A stretch of 64,000 nucleotides of DNA, taken from NCBI GenBank assembly GCA_030704615.1, contig CM060731.1, positions 21,576,001-21,640,000 of the forward strand, given 5' to 3'. This DNA is from Takakia lepidozioides. Its lineage: Eukaryota > Streptophyta > Takakiopsida > Takakiales > Takakiaceae. This document shows, piece by piece, positions 44,708 to 57,300 of this stretch; positions within the stretch are counted from its first letter, which is position 1; each line of letters opens with the position of its first letter. The notes beneath the pieces are model-generated. The model worked only from the letters and a program-made list of their open reading frames with translations, did no database searches and was not told the DNA's origin. Position numbers and translations under genes: made by a program.

Positions 44708-45436
44708 TGTCGTGGCCCTTTGCCTTGAGGGCAGGGGGTCGGGACACATGAGGGGCTGCCCCTGTGGTGGGGGCAGTGGCAGCGATAGGTACGGGGGGCT
44801 GAAGCACCCTTGAGTGCCCAAAGCACTCAAGGAGGCGGAGGTGCTCACTAGGTGGAACCTCGCACACCTGGATGCGGTGGGGGTGGCCTCACAAAGGGGT
44901 GGTGGTAGCTTAGCGGGACTTAGTGGGGGTGGCATAGGACTCACCTTGGGGCGGAGACCTTGTGGTGGGAGTCGTGGGGAGTCTTGGGACTCATCACGGT
45001 CCATAGGGGCCGTGGTGGGTGGGCCAAGACTCACTGTGACTCATCACCGGGAGTCGAGGGTTTTCGTGGTGGTTCGCCATAAAATGGCATGGTTGTTTGT
45101 GAAACCCCCGCGGACAGCTACAGAAGTATATATAAGGGGAGTAGTGACCCCGAGAACGGTGCAAGCCCGTTGGTGACCAAAAACTAGTGAGTAAGCGAGC
45201 GAGCCGGAAAGCGACCAAAGAGTGGGGAGCTGTTCCGGACTGCCAACTACCAAAGGGAATTCCCGCTGGGCCCAAATCGGTGGAGGGTTCTTTGGGAGAT
45301 CAAAGGGGGACCGTTATGCCCCGGTGAGCAGCTGAAGCTCCAAGTTGGCCCGGCGGCCAGGTTGGGAGTTAGGCGCGCGCATCAAAGCGAGTAACTCTGA
45401 CTTGAAGGAGAGCTTACCGAAGTGAGGTGCGCGACA
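44708..45436 (+). repeat. Gypsy 5' LTR
   Basis: 729 bp, TGTCGTGGCC...GTGCGCGACA. A TATA box (TATATATAA, 45127-45135) marks the promoter of the element. Confidence 0.95.
45127..45135 (+). promoter_or_regulatory. TATA box in 5' LTR
   Basis: TATATATAA followed by GGGGAG. The same box is at 51378-51386 in the 3' LTR. Confidence 0.7.
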
Positions 45437-45438
45437 CT

Positions 45439-45450
45439 TGGTATCAGAGC
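45439..45450 (+). other. Primer-binding site (initiator Met tRNA)
   Basis: TGGTATCAGAGC, the standard plant LTR-element PBS complementary to the 3' end of tRNA-iMet, 2 nt after the 5' LTR. Confidence 0.92.
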
Positions 45451-45491
45451 TTAGAGTTCAGTACGCAATCATCCTTGGGATTGGCCTCATC

Positions 45492-46733
45492 ATGGGGTCG
45501 GGCAAGCCAAAGCGAAAGTGGAACGGCCCAAAAGATGATGATCCTGGTGAGCCCGATGGGGGCGACGTGTCACCGAAGCGGCCGTTTGAGGAAGCGACGC
45601 AGGTTTCTGAAAATGAGGCCGCTCAAGAGCGGGAGGAATCCGAGGAGTCGGAGCCCGAGGAATCCCTGAGAGCTCCGACAGACCAACAGATGCCTCCCAT
45701 GCCGGCAGCTTTTTGGGAAGGGTTGTTGGCGCAGTTTGGCGGGACGTTGAAAGACGTGTTGAAGGCGGCTAATGCCACTTCCGCTAAGGCAAAGTTTAAG
45801 GTGAAGCCTAAGAAACCCGGCACCTTCGAGGGCGTCCGAAATCGGAAGGCACTCAACACCTGGCTCTTGGAGCTAGAGCAGTACTTCCGGGCGGCCAAGT
45901 TGAGTGACGAGGATCGGGTGGAAGTGGCTCCCAATTATTTGAGGGGCTATGCTCAACAATGGTGGCAGAAATGCCTTCACGACCGAGGTCCAAGCCCGGA
46001 AACCTTGAACTGGAGTGGGTTCAAGGAATTGATGAAGAGACAGTTTGTGCCCCTCAACGCGTCCTGGCTTGCCCGGGACAAGATGAGGAATTTGAAGCAA
46101 ACAGATGACATTCGGGGATATGTCCAGGCTTTCAATGTGCTATTGCTCGAAGTCGCGGATATGGCGGAACCAGAAATGGTCTTCAACTTTGTGGCGGGGT
46201 TGGCCCCATGGGCCAGGCGGAAGTTGGAGGAGAAGCCACCTAAGACTTTGAACGAGGCAATTGAGAGGGCTGAAGGTTTCTCGGATGTCCCTAAGGGTGA
46301 AAGACAAGGCCGTACGAAGCTGAACCACAAGAAGACCCGGTGGGAAGGTGACTCCTTCCGACCGGAAAAGAAGTGGGATAGACCACGCGGCGACAATGGC
46401 ACGTGGAAATCGAAGGGAGGGCCTTCACACGTCAAGGCGGCACCCGGTGCTTCGAAAGGAAAAGCGGGTGGAGCGGCTTATGGCAGACAGAAGGCGACCT
46501 TTGATGGAGTGTGTTTCAATTGCGGAGAGCCCGGGCACATGGCCAAGAAGTGCACGAAACCCCGACAATTGAACATGACTCGGGCAACCACGGAGCTGTC
46601 GGAAGATGCCATCAGTCGCTTGGTGGAAGCGGTGGTCGCCAGGACTTGCAAGGTAGGCAAATATTCTTGTGAGTTGTATCAGGAAACTGGCGCATGCGTA
46701 AAGGGAGTCACTTATTGTTCGTGGATGGGATAA
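45492..46733 (+). CDS. gag: Gypsy Gag
   Basis: 413 codons from ATG 45492. An acidic N-terminus precedes the retrotransposon Gag core (KKPGTFEGVRNRKALNTWLL, ELEQYFRAAKLSDEDR, AQQWWQKC, FNVLLLEVADMAEPEMVFNF, VAGLAPWARRKL). A basic linker follows, then one CCHC knuckle, CFNCGEPGHMAKKC. It is open throughout. It assembles the cytoplasmic particle and binds element RNA. The upstream open frame to 45438 overlaps the PBS and is not used. Confidence 0.9.
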   Translation: MGSGKPKRKWNGPKDDDPGEPDGGDVSPKRPFEEATQVSENEAAQEREESEESEPEESLRAPTDQQMPPMPAAFWEGLLAQFGGTLKDVLKAANATSAKAKFKVKPKKPGTFEGVRNRKALNTWLLELEQYFRAAKLSDEDRVEVAPNYLRGYAQQWWQKCLHDRGPSPETLNWSGFKELMKRQFVPLNASWLARDKMRNLKQTDDIRGYVQAFNVLLLEVADMAEPEMVFNFVAGLAPWARRKLEEKPPKTLNEAIERAEGFSDVPKGERQGRTKLNHKKTRWEGDSFRPEKKWDRPRGDNGTWKSKGGPSHVKAAPGASKGKAGGAAYGRQKATFDGVCFNCGEPGHMAKKCTKPRQLNMTRATTELSEDAISRLVEAVVARTCKVGKYSCELYQETGACVKGVTYCSWMG

Positions 46734-49700
46734 TATCCGGAACTAACGTGTCATTGTTGGTGGACACAGGAGCGTCGCACTCCTTCATGACACCGGCAAC
46801 GGCACAAAAGCTGGGACTCCCGACAACTGACGTAGGGGCCTCTATTGAGGTGCGTTCTGCCAAAGGAGAACCGCAATTGGCGACGAGGTTGGCGTTCGAT
46901 GTTCCTCTTCAACTGGGGAGTTGGGAGGGACGTGATAACTTCACCGTCTGCGAGATCGATGGAGTGGATCTCATTTTGGGGATGACCTTTTTGAGCAAAT
47001 CCGGAGCGGTCATAGATGGCCGCAAGAGGGTAGTCACGCTGCCATGTTGGAATGGTGGCGAGGTCTTACGAGTTTCGGAAACGCCCAAACCCGTGGGAGG
47101 GCGAATAAACCTTCTGTCAGCAAGAGAGTGGGCCGTGGAGGAGGCACACGAGCCCCAATTTTTGCTCTACATTAGAGAAGTGAAGGAGAAGGCGATGGAG
47201 AGCCGAGCCCAGATTGGATCAAGGGGATTTTGGAGAAATACCATGATGTGATGCCGGAGGATTTGCCAAGCGGCTTGCCACCGCGAAGAGGAGTTGACCA
47301 CAAGATTGAGGTGATACCGGGATCGGAACCGCCTGCCAAGGCGCCCTACCGGTTGAGCCACAGAGAGTTGGTCGAGCTGAAGACTCAGCTCAAGGATCTA
47401 ATGTCAAAGGGGTACATCCGGCCGAGTAAGTCACCTTACGGAGCCCCGGTGCTATTTGCAGACAAGAAGGATGGGACGCTGCGGATGTGTGTCGATTACA
47501 GGGCTCTGAATAAGGTGACTATCAAAAACCGGTACCCTTTGCCAAGGATCGACGACCTTTTCGATCGATTGGCAGGAGCGAAGTATTTCAGCCGGATCGA
47601 TCTGCGCTCCGGCTATCATCAAATTTGAGTGGCGGAAGGAGATGAGGAGAAGACCGCGTGCAGGACGAGGTATGGTTCGTATGAGTTCTTGGTGATGCCT
47701 TTTGGGCTCACCAATGCACCCGCGACCTTTAGCACGCTGATGAACAGCCTTTTCCAGGAGTGGTTGGATGACTTTGTGATCGTGTACATCGACGACATCT
47801 TGGTGTATTCGAAAACAAAAGGAGGAGCACCTGGAGCACCTCAAAAGGGTGTTCCAGAAATTGCGAGAAGGGAAGCTGTATGCCAAAGCTTCAAAGTGCG
47901 AATTCGGGGTCACAAAAGTGGAGTTCCTGGGGCATGTGATTACACAGGATGGGATCAGAATGGTTGACAGGAAGGTGAGGGCAATTTTGTACTGGGAGCC
48001 TCCGACTTCGGTCCCGGGAGTGCGATCCTTCCTAGGACTCGCCTCCTATTACCGGAAGTATGTGAGAAATTTCGCCAAAATCGCGGGGCCGTTGTCAGAC
48101 CTTCCGTGTAAATCTAAAGTCTAGGCATGGAACACCTTTTGTGGCCAAGCTTTTGCTGAATTGAAGCAGCGGATGGCGGAAGCTCCAGTCTTGAAAATCC
48201 CGGAATTCGATTGTCCGTTCGAGATACATACAGATGCGTCAGACTTCGCGATTGGGGGTGTACTGATGCAAGATGGACGTCCAGTGGCTTACGAAAGTAA
48301 GAAACTGAATGAAGTGGAGCGACGGTGGCCGACGCACGAGAAAGAGATGAAGGCGGTGGTGCACTGTCTTGAGTTTTGGCGCCACTATGTTGGTTCCAAC
48401 CCAGTGAAGGTGTTCACGGACAATGTCACGGTGAAGTATTTTGCCACGCAGCCCAAGTTGTCCCCAAAACAACTTAGGTGGCAAGATACTTTGGCGGTGT
48501 TTGACGTGGATATCCAGTACAAACCGGGACGAGACAACGTGGTGGCCGATGCTTTAAGTAGAAAGCAGCAGCTCTTGTTGGTGTACAAGGGCGAGACAGC
48601 ACTCCAAAGGAAGATCTGGAAGGCTTGCCGGAAGGATGAGTTGGCGAAGTCCGTGATGCAGGACTTGAGGATGGGGGTTAAATCGCAGTTCCATTTGCAA
48701 AATGGACTGCTCCGGTATAAGCAAAAGCGTCTCTACGTGCCGAAGGAAGGGATCAGAGATAGCCTCTTGAGAGAATGCCATGATAGCCCGCTTGCGGGCC
48801 ACGGCGGAGCCAAGCGCACTGCGGCACTCTTGAAGAAAGAGTATTTCTGGCCCAAACTGAGGGAGGAGGCAGAGGAATATGTCAAGACATGCACCACATG
48901 CCAACAAAACCGGAGCGAGTACAAAAAGCAAGCGGGGCTGTTACAACCCTTGCCGATTCCAAAGGGGACTTGGGAAAGCGTCTCGATGGATTTCATGACT
49001 GCTATGCCGCTGTCAAAAGGATTCGATGCAATCATGGTGGTGGTGGATAGGTTCAGTAAAATGGGTCATTTCATCCCCACCAAGGAGACGGCAACGACGC
49101 AGGAGACAGTGCGACTTTACTTCGCCCACGTCTTAAAGCATCATGGAGTCCCGAAGGATATTGTCTCGGACCGCGATCCAAAGTTTACGAGTAAATTTTG
49201 GAGGGCACTTTGGAAGAAGATGGGGACGAGGCTGAAGATGAGCACCGCCTTCCGACCTACGACCGACGGCCAAACAGAAAGATTGAATTCCGTAGTGAAG
49301 CAGATCTTGCGGAATTACATGTCGGCAGACCAAACAGACTGGGTGGAACACTTAGACGCGGCAGAGTTCTGTTATAATAACACATAACACTCCGCAACGG
49401 GAGTTTCCCCTTTCGTATTGGTCTATGGAACAGCACCTCTGGTGCCGACAAGTTGGGCCGCCCAGGACGTTGAGGAACCGGCAGTAACGGCGGTACTGGA
49501 AGAACGCAAGCGTTTGTTGAAGCTCGCAAAGTACAACATTGCCAAAGCTAGGAAACGGTATGAAAGGCAGGCGAATCGGAAGCGGAGGGAAGTGAAGTTT
49601 GAGGCAGGCACGGAGGTCTGGTTGAACATCAAGAATTTCCGACTACCTCCGGAAGTGAGTCCGAAGTTCGTACCTCCGTATGCGGGACCCTTTCGCATTC

Positions 49701-50053
49701 GGAAGGTTATGAATGAGGATGTGTATGAATTGGAGCTGCCGGCAAACAGCAAGGTGCACCCAGTATTCCATGTCTCCCTTTTGAAGCCTTACTTCAAAGA
49801 TGAAGCGCGTCCGAATCGGCATCAAGTGTTGCGTCCGCCACCTATGCTGTTGGATCATGAAAATGAACCTGAGTACGAGGTGGAGGCAATACTTAAGTCG
49901 AGGAGGTTCAAGAACCGAGAAACGGAGTATCTCGTCAAATGGAAGGGCTATCATCATGTGGAGGCATCTTGGGTGCGTGCCTCAGAAATGAGAAACGCAT
50001 CTGAGGCGGTTGCAGCTTTCGAAGGGCGACCTCAAAAGCGGAAGAAGCGTTGA
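46694..50053 (+). pseudogene. pol: Gypsy Pol with chromodomain, broken
   Basis: Protease (46694-47251): SLLVDTGASHSFMTP with catalytic [59 protein letters not shown] (YIDD). RNase H: EIHTDASDFAIGGVL ... DALSRK. Integrase: HDSPLAGHGGAKRT...CTTCQQ zinc region, then MDFMTA, SDRDPKF and GQTERLNS (D, D, E). C-terminal chromodomain: EYEVEAILKSRRFKNRETEY, LVKWKGYHHVEASWV. Lesions: a frameshift near 47200, TGA at 47626-47628 (CGA to TGA likely), a frameshift near 47820, TAG at 48122-48124 and TAA at 49385-49387. The chromodomain of such elements directs integration to heterochromatin. Confidence 0.92.
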
Positions 50054-50958
50054 TGGGGACATCAACCTTGGAGCGTGGGGGAGGAAATGCATGCTTAGCC
50101 CGGCTTAGCTAGCTTAGGAATCCGATTGCAAAAACTTGTATAATGCAAAACGTGCTATAAATGAAATGGCTTCCAAATGTTGTGCGTCCTATTTTGTTTG
50201 GAATGGTGATGCATGGTATGGTTGGCTAGTGTGTAGAATGCATGCTAGCTTATAAAAGTGGGAGAGGTAAATTGGGTTAATCGTGTGTTTGCGTAGTGCC
50301 GAAATCGGGTGACCCCCATCCAAGGGGCAAGGAAACTTGCGCCTTCTTTGGGAGTTCACGTGCTAGTGCGCACCTGGCGCGTGCGCGTACTATAACTGCG
50401 CTACCGAGGGGGTTGCCTTGTAGTGCGAGCTAACGCGGAAGCTACGTGCTTTCGTTCACGTACTATAATCGTGTAGCCTCGGGACGAAGTCGTAGTGCGG
50501 CTTCGGCGTGTTCCCGTACCTCAGGCCAGCATTCCAAGGCAGACCCAATTGTAGTGATTGGGGCGCACGGTTGGTTCAAGGTTATCTTCCTAGTCAAAGA
50601 GGGTTCCAGGTGAACCCTTGCTCAAGGTGATGCCAAAAGCGGCATCATGAGCGGTCGCAAGCAATGTTGTTGCAGTAAGGTGATTCGATCCTCGGGGAGG
50701 ATCGTTCCTTGGCCTTGAAGTAGGCCAAGAAGAGTGCACTGGGAGGAGCTGGAGAGGCTCCACCCTTGGCCGGGACTTGGAGGAAGTCGGCCGAACTAGC
50801 TAGTGGAGAGTAGAATCAAGTGTGGGGTTTGGTTCTTTGCCATGGGACGCCATGGTGCGGAAACAAACTCCTTGATGTGGGACGCCACAACTTGGATGTT
50901 CGTTTCTACAAAATGGACAAGTCGATGAGGACATCGACTCCCTGTTGGTAGGGGTGTG
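50054..50958 (+). other. Gypsy 3' untranslated region
   Basis: Non-coding between the pol stop and the 3' LTR. It has a few short repeats (CGTACTATAA / CGTACTATAATCG near 50387 and 50459). The sequence just before the LTR (GGTAGGGGTG) is only a weak polypurine tract. Confidence 0.7.
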
Positions 50959-51687
50959 TGTCGCGGCCCTTTGCCTTGAGGGCAGGGGGTCGGGACACAT
51001 GAGGGGCTGCCCCTGTGGTGGGGGCAGTGGCAGCGATATGTACGGGGGGCTGAAGCACCCTTGAGTGCCCAAAGCACTCAAGAAGGCGGAGGTGCTCACT
51101 AGGTGGAACCCCGCACACCGGGATGCGGTGGGGGTGGCTTCACAAAGGGGTGGTGGTAGCTTAGCGGGACTTAGTGGGGGTGGCATAGGACTCACCTTGG
51201 GGCGGAGACCTCGTGGTGGGAGTCGTGGGGAGTCTTGGGACTCATTACGGTCCATAAGGGCCGTGGTGGATGGGCCAAGACTCACCGCGACTCATCACCG
51301 GGAGTCGAGGGTTTTCGTGGTGGTTCACCATAAAATGGCATGGTTGTTTATGAAACCCCCGTGGACAGCTACAGAAGTATATATAAGGGGAGTAGTGACC
51401 CCGAGAACGGTGCAAGCCCGTTGGTGACCAAAAACTAGTGAGTAAGCGAGCGAGCCGGAAAGCGACCAAAGAGTGGGGAGCTGTTCCGGACTGCCAACTA
51501 CCAAAGGGAATTCCCGCTGGGCCCAAATCGGTGAAGGGTTCTTTGGGAGATCAAAGGGGGACCGTTATGCCCCGGTGAGCAGCTGAAGCTCCAAGTTGGC
51601 CCGGCGGCCAGGTTGGGAGTTAGGCGCGCGCATCAAAGCGAGTAACTGTGACTTGAAGGGGAGCTTACCGAAGTGAGGTGCGCGACA
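50959..51687 (+). repeat. Gypsy 3' LTR
   Basis: 729 bp, same ends as the 5' LTR, ~19 differences by eye. Includes TATATATAA at 51378-51386. Confidence 0.95.
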
Positions 51688-52906
51688 ACTTGAGCTTCCA
51701 CCTGCATTGGGTCAAAACAAGCCGGCTGAGGGCGATGGCATCTGTTGAGGCCCCTGTCCAAGTGCATGGAGTCCAAATCGCCACTGCATGTAGAAGGTAA
51801 ATGAATGCTGACACTGGTTTATACCTTGGAGCAGTGGGAGCCTGAGATGTAGTTGGAGGTAATATGTGGTGCTCGTTGCTCTGGTGATAGGGGACTTGAT
51901 CGTTTCCTTTTGTTGTTGGGACAGTGGGCTCTGATGTGACCCAGCATTCCGCAACTAAAGCAAGCTGACAATGAAGCCTCCTCGACGAGCCTGACTGTAA
52001 AGAAATTGCCTTCGTATTCTGGAAGAACTTCTTCATTTGGCATGATGAGCACAAACCGAGCGCAACCATTGTCATTGGGTTTGGAGGCAATAGTCCCTGA
52101 ACTCCAGGCCGGGATTTTCCGAAGCTTTTCAATGCTCATCTGGGGGTCAAAAACATCTATGCAGCCAATGTAGTGTCCAAAATGATTTGCTATGTCCGGG
52201 AGATTGATTAAGTACTGGTCTGGGATAAATGGAACAACAACAATCATAGGGCCCACAGTTTTCCATTTTTGTGCCCCATCTTAAAAGACCATGGGAAGGT
52301 GTTAACATTGAATCCCCTAGAGTGAGGATTCAGGGATAAAGCATGTGTAGCAGCTTCAGGCGTTTCAAATTTGACAGTGTAAAATCCCCTGCCTTTAGCG
52401 TGGTAGAATTGCTGCAACAGTTCCCCCGGACCTCCAAGGTTCTTGACCGCCCAGTCTCTCACAAGGGTCCTATTCACTTTCCTCCCTGCGAAGTGTACAA
52501 GAATGGTGAGTTCATGTAGAGATTTAACCTCCTTGAAAGTGTTTTGAAGGTCCACTTTGATTGTGGGGTAGATCTTGCTGATTTTTGCCTGCGAGGACTC
52601 TGAGAGGTTCAGCCACTCCTCTGGTTGAAAGGAAGGGGTTGGATCTTCTGGGGGAAAGAAGTCTGCTGCTGGCAGATGAGGACTGGGTTGAAGAGGAAAG
52701 GGTGGGGGATGGAGGGAGGGGGGGGGGGGGATACACCTTGGAGGCTCTGTCCCACCACTCAGTTTGGATTGGGCTTGGTGAGCAAGAAAGAAGCTTGTCC
52801 CAGAAGACGGTTGGGGTCTTCCCAACTGGGGGGGGGGTGCTGAGGGCCTCGGACGCATCTCCTGAATTCCTTTCAGTTTGAGCTGAGCGTTTGCAGGGGG
52901 AGCCAT
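51688..52906 (-). mobile_element. L1-like LINE ORF1, 5' part
   Basis: The minus strand starts at ATG 52906. Segments: a Pro/Ser-rich N-terminus, then PEEWLNLSESSQAKISKIYP and LVRDWAVKNLGGPGELLQQF (DUF4283-like RNA-binding region). A frameshift near 52250 leads to PDIANHFGHYIGCIDVFDPQ and a CCHC knuckle CFSCGMLGHIRAHC. It then runs into the Gypsy 3' LTR and resumes at 44707. The poly-C run near 52720-52730 may add a frameshift. ORF1 proteins of plant L1 elements coat the element RNA. Confidence 0.8.
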
Positions 52907-52929
52907 GGAAACCTGAGCAATCTAACCTG

Positions 52930-54300
52930 GAGAAAGGGTTTAGGGGTTTTTAAGAGAAGCAAGGGAAACCGCCACCCAACTAAATGTAGCTACCGCTTAC
53001 GGTTGCTGTCACTTGGCAGATGCCACTTCAGCTGCTTAAGACCCCAAAGAGGCAATAGAAGCACTAATCCTGTAGATTACCCGAAGAGGAACCCGTCTCA
53101 AGCTGATAAATGGGATAAGCAGCCACCACGAGAGGGGGCGATAAAGAGGCGTTCCACAGCCGCAGAGGACACTTAGAGGGATTAGATAAAATTTCACTAT
53201 GCTCCTGAAAGACTAATCGGCACTAATCTCACTCATTAGACTCTAATGGAGACCACGAAAGCGCGGCAAGAGGGCTCACTTGGAAACACAAGATTAGAAG
53301 GGAAAGAGAGTGGGGCAGCATGGGAAAGTTAGGGAAGGAGGGGTGAGTCACTAAAAGCCTTAAATGCTGCTTGGCGGCTGAAAGGACTACCCTCCTTCAC
53401 GAGAGGGGAGCTTCAGTTAAGGATATGGCGATGAATGGGTAGTGAATGTTAATGAAAAGGAGAACAGAAAAACGAGGTGGGTACAAGCAATAGAGATTGA
53501 ACTCATAGGCAAAAACTATGGATAGAAAGCATGCGGTCCGTTGCGCTCCTCTCCGCCATCGAGAAAAAAATGCACTATTCATCCTAATACTATGGAACCA
53601 GCTGTATTGAAAAATAACTTCTTTTCAATACCAGGACCCAGCTGGTATTAACCTGCCCAACACTCGCTATTTACTCTCATGGTACCATGCAATGCAGAGC
53701 TTGCGTCTTCAACTTCAAACCCCTCAATTGTGGGTGGGTGAAGGTGCCACAAGCTTCACGGCGGGTGCACCATTTTCACATTATCGTCCTGACTTTTTGC
53801 AATATGCCTGCAAAAACTATTAAAAAACACTTTCGATCATCTTGTGTTATGGATGTATTGTTCCCCCCCAGGTCGTAGTGCACATAGATCTGAACGAGAA
53901 TCTTAAGAGAATTTGCTTCCCGAAAAAGAATCCATAGAAACTTGGGATATGGCACAGTTGATAGATGGATGGACTGTGGCAACTACTAAACACCCACTCA
54001 AAAGCTTTCTTTATGAGACAGAAGCATTTCCAGTTTTTTTTCCAGTTACATACGCGAACAAAACAGGTTTTGTCTCAGCCCCCATGATAAACTCGAACAA
54101 AGATCCAAGTTTTCTAGAACATAACTCAAAGATAGGAGTTCCTAGAATATGGCAGCTTTCTGTCTTCTCCGTTGCACCAGGTGGAGGCAGTTACAAAGAG
54201 AAAGCCTTTGACATTTTCTCACTCATGTCAGCAATCTGAAGCCCCACAAAACCTATTGCGTCTGTAAGTGGAGAAGATCTTATCTAGTTACTAATCACAA
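52930..54300. other. No gene supported
   Basis: Short open frames only (e.g. 53913-54239), without family features. 53590-53660 holds CCAGCTG...ATACCAGG...CCAGCTGGTATTA, reminiscent of the palindrome-rich interior of the hAT-like MITE at 37.8 kb, but no terminal repeats or TSD were found. Confidence 0.4.
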
Positions 54301-54316
54301 GAGTACACAAACATCC

Positions 54317-57300
54317 CTACCGTCGATCAGTCTTGCCTGTGGAACGCTTGCCGGAGAACAAATGCTTGGGCTTAAGGTTATAGTGAACACGATCAGCTTC
54401 TCCTTTTCTGGCATCCTTGTTTCGTTGCTTCACTGCCTTCTTACCTATCTTCATGGCCTTAACCTTTTGTGCACTATCCTTGTAACCTTCACCTGCGGCC
54501 AGTAGGTTTTAGAGAAGGTCAGAATTAAGAAATTCAATTCAAGCACCCTGGGCTGCACATTCTCTTCCAGCAGGTTTACACAGCACGAAATTCTCAACAG
54601 TGAAAATAGACATAAATCACAAGACTTTGGCCATGGTTGCTTCCTAAAAACAAATCCAGCAATTGGAAGTTTGAACACTACCCAAGGGGAATTCTAGGAC
54701 CCTTCGATCAGGACCAAACAAGCTTTCATCAACACCCAGATGAGATTATTACCCCCACCTTATCAAAAGGGAACTCTCTCTTATCTTAAGCATTTAATGC
54801 ATACCAATAAGTCTTAGTAACAGTCCTGCAGTAATTATTAACGTTTCTCGGTGCTACCAGAGACTTGCAAGTCCACAAGGGTATAAACAACTCAGAATCT
54901 AGTCTTGGTTACAAAACACTCCTCATAGGGCATCATAGGGTGTAGTTTCTTCCCTCCCCACAAAGGGTTCCAGAACCAACAACTCTTACACTCCATGTAT
55001 CACTGAGAAAAAAGAAAAGTTTATCTTATTAGCAGGAACCAATCCAAACTCAACGGCATACCTGCAACCGCTTCAGTATGTGGGCGGGACATGGATCGTG
55101 ACCGTGAGCGCATCCGCTTGTTAGGCTGCTCGTCGATGTCCATGGCGTCATTCCCACCAACAGACCTGTCTCTCTTCCGTCTTCCCCTTGAAGCTGACCG
55201 ACTCCGGACCCTCTCTAGTGCTGCACTTGGATCCAAGCCCAAGCTAGAGAGATGTTGACCCATTCTACCACTTGTGAACTGGCGATCACGGTCGTGCTTT
55301 CGGGGCATGACTGGTTTGTTGTCGGCAGTTGACTTTTTCAGGCGATGCTCCTCCAGTAGCTTTTTCTTTTTCCGACGGATTGCCACAAGAGCCTCCATCT
55401 CCTCTGCTGTCAATTCCTGTTTGGACACACAAAGTACCCCATGCTGCTTTCAATCCAGTCCTGCAATCTAGTTGTTACCTCAGTTCCTTATACACAGCCA
55501 AGGCACATGGGCCTGCCCTAAACAAGTCAGAAGTGGCCAGAATCAAATTGATACTTACCAAACCATCCACCAGAGAGAAAGGGCCACATGGCCTTCACTA
55601 GGACAGAAGTACCCCTGACTAATCCCTTCTCCCATCCAGTACGTAAAACTGTGAAAATAGTTTACACCTGCCCTCCCTCTCCTAGTTCCCCTCTCTGCCC
55701 CTCGTATGAACTCTGAAATTCACTCAAGACAAATATCAACAACCTGACTAACCTGATCACTCATATCTTCATCCTCTTCCATTTGAGCAGTTGCCGCCCT
55801 CTCATCCTCCTCCCTCTCGAGTTCATCCAGCCTTAGTAAAATGTCAGCATCCACAAAGTCAGCAATATTATGGCCATCAATAATCTCAGGCACAATGTCC
55901 TCCTTCCAGTCTGAATCCAACAAAAGGTAATGCTTCCGAAGATTAGCCGAATATACCCCTGTCAACACAGTACAAACAAGTCAAAAATTTAGAATTTTGG
56001 GCCTTGGCACTTTTCACACCATATCCATTGCCTCCCCATCTTCACTCAGAGCAATAAGAATAGCAGTGTTGAACAGAAGTTCGGTTCAAAGCATACAACC
56101 CGGACCCAACAAACCCCTTTCCTATATCTTCTGACCTGCACCCCCATTCTCATTCTCCAAGTCCTTCTCCAATTTCCTGCCCTCTGCAGGCTTGACAGCC
56201 AGAGCTTGGGCCTCGAGCACTGCAGTTGGTATGCATGGGGGTCGCTCTTTCTGGTCTCTTTGCCTTGGCATTGCAACATGTATGCGATTCAAACAATCAT
56301 TGATCTTCTTTGATTTCATCTTCACCTCCACACGCTGCTGGAGCAGCTTTTCACATGCAGCATTCTTGACTGCAATAACACCCTCCTCTGTCAATGTACT
56401 CATGGTCAACAGGCAACCTTCGTCATCAGCTGGGGCAGCATCAATAAGTCCAGCCCCAGCTTTTGCAGCTTCTTGCTTCATCTCTTGTAAGAGACGAGCA
56501 TCGGATTCTGGCAGTGTCTCTAGTGGTTGAATATCAGTTTTGTTGCACGCGATGATGAGAGGCTTGTTTGCAAACAATGGTCTGATGGAGTGGAAGAGAG
56601 ACGCTTGCTGAGCTATGCTGTAGCCACAAGAGCCGGAGAGGTCAACAACAAAGAGGACAGCAGCTCGGAGGTAAGCAAGTGCAGTTATGCTCAGCATTTC
56701 AATTGTGTTACACTCCTCCAGAGGGTGATCCAGAATCCCAGGAGTATCGATCACCTGGCCAAGTGATTTTGATTTGGTGAACACATTTCAAAAGATAAGA
56801 AGTGGCTCTTACTAAATAAACTGTTTCACTTGAAAAGCTAGGCAGGAAGGAGAATCCATTTGTGGAAACAGAAATTTTGAGCAGATGAGGTACACAAGAA
56901 AGACAACAATCAACAGTAAGGTGGTTTGATGTCTAGTGGTACTACTGCCAATACCTATCTGAACTCCATGCAAGTGCCAGTTCCCATAGAAACTACAGCC
57001 ACAACCAGGAAACAGTGGTAAAACTTAGTACCATCAAATGGTAACACTCACTAGAACGGCGACGATTTACCTGCCAACGGAGATACTTGTAGTCAGTGTG
57101 GCCAACAAAAAGGGACTTGGTAGTGAACGCATAGGGCTGGACATCAACATCAGCACGTGTGACCTTATTGATAAAGCTGCTCTTGCCCACATTTGGGTAG
57201 CCACAGATGAGAATGGTTCGTGTGTTAGGGTCAATGGAGGGTAGCCTGGACATGTGCTGCCTGACCTGCAGCACGCAAGATGACATTTCAACAGGAAGCA

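Larger units (their letters stand above)
44708..51687 (+). mobile_element. Ty3/Gypsy chromovirus, 6980 bp
   Basis: Complete LTR retrotransposon. Both LTRs are 729 bp and start TGTCG and end CGACA. The flanks ATTTG (44703-44707) and ACTTG (51688-51692) are a 5-bp target duplication with one mismatch. The domain order is gag, protease, RT, RNase H, integrase, chromodomain, which defines a chromovirus. By eye the LTRs differ at ~19 positions, mostly transitions. Frameshifts and stops in pol show it is inactive. It is inserted in ORF1 of an L1-like LINE. Confidence 0.96.

Noticed and set aside
48239-48931. Open frames antisense to Gypsy pol
   Set aside because: Shadows of the real pol frame.
53590-53660. 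Second copy of the hAT-like MITE
   Set aside because: Shares only CCAGCTGGTAT-type words; no matching ends or target duplication.
53913-54239. 108-codon plus-strand frame
   Set aside because: No recognisable domain and no exon signals; probably chance.
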